A DNA stretch of 64,000 nucleotides from Halopseudomonas phragmitis. GTDB lineage: Bacteria; Pseudomonadota; Gammaproteobacteria; Pseudomonadales; Pseudomonadaceae. Below the pieces are notes generated by a model. It was not told where the DNA came from. It did not search any database and worked only from the letters and a program-made list of their open reading frames with translations. Where the stretch lies: contig NZ_CP020100.1 of assembly GCF_002056295.1 (NCBI RefSeq), positions 1,263,501-1,327,500 on the forward strand, read 5' to 3'. This document shows positions 63,961-64,000 of the stretch, one piece after another; position 1 is the first letter of the stretch; each line of letters begins with the position of its first letter. The position numbers were made by a program, and so were the translations under genes.

Positions 63961-64000
63961 ATGACTGTACCTGTCAACAGCCCGGAAGTTGGTCGCAGCA
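63961..64000 (+). CDS. dmpD: Start of 2-hydroxymuconic semialdehyde hydrolase (cut by window edge)
   Basis: Only 13 codons are visible (MTVPVNSPEVGRS), beginning at an ATG preceded by GAGG. The residues resemble the N-terminus of DmpD/XylF hydrolases (NSPEIGR), and dmpD is the expected next gene after dmpC. The assignment rests on this short match and on gene order. Confidence 0.7.
   Translation, partial: MTVPVNSPEVGRS

Overview
The window looks like chromosomal DNA of a pseudomonad (Pseudomonas sensu lato, including Halopseudomonas and Stutzerimonas). The DNA is GC-rich, genes are packed with ATGA/GTGA-type overlaps, and several blocks keep gene orders I know from Pseudomonas aeruginosa: gshB-pilGHIJK-chpABC beside tonB3-algH-ruvX-pyrR-pyrB-pyrC', and envZ-ompR divergent from tex-thioesterase-gshA. 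Species cannot be fixed from the sequence alone. I see no tRNA, rRNA, CRISPR array, insertion sequence or prophage.

Layout. 1-7598 (minus strand): a cut siaA phosphatase gene, the pyrimidine cluster pyrR-pyrB-pyrC' with ruvX and algH, tonB3 and gshB. 7821-19771 (plus): the Pil-Chp chemosensory system for type IV pilus twitching. 19781-21804 (minus): envZ-ompR (amgS-amgR). 21989-31630: tex, a thioesterase, gshA, a FliL-domain protein, a quinone oxidoreductase, trmL and gabD-gabT, the last two separated by a long inverted-repeat element. 31633-36906: a phospholipase D-like protein, the ydbH-ynbE-ydbL envelope lipid-transport set and a DUF3047 protein. 36986-39003: a secreted lipase and its foldase. 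39334-41142: nfeD, a slipin and a CsoR-family repressor. 41168-47253: an RND efflux pair and a PAS-containing chemoreceptor.

47401-64000 is the catabolic block. A sigma54 activator of the DmpR/MopR type is divergent from dmpKLMNOP (multicomponent phenol hydroxylase), dmpQ (ferredoxin), dmpB (catechol 2,3-dioxygenase), dmpC (hydroxymuconic semialdehyde dehydrogenase) and the first codons of dmpD. Together these convert phenols to catechols and open the ring by meta cleavage. Downstream of dmpR, on the same strand, lies a four-gene envelope operon: YCF48-like lipoprotein, RND/MMPL exporter, DUF1302 beta-barrel and DUF1329 periplasmic protein.

The most notable observation is that this four-gene operon has its own -24/-12 promoter, almost identical to that of dmpK, with a near-perfect DmpR-type upstream site and an IHF-like site between them. 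It therefore looks like an aromatic-induced trans-envelope transport system wired to the phenol regulator. A second layer is a repeated A-rich motif (AACAACAA, matching the Hfq/Crc target AANAANAA) at the translation starts of dmpR, the transport genes, dmpQ, dmpB, the lipase and the chemoreceptor, which suggests shared catabolite repression.
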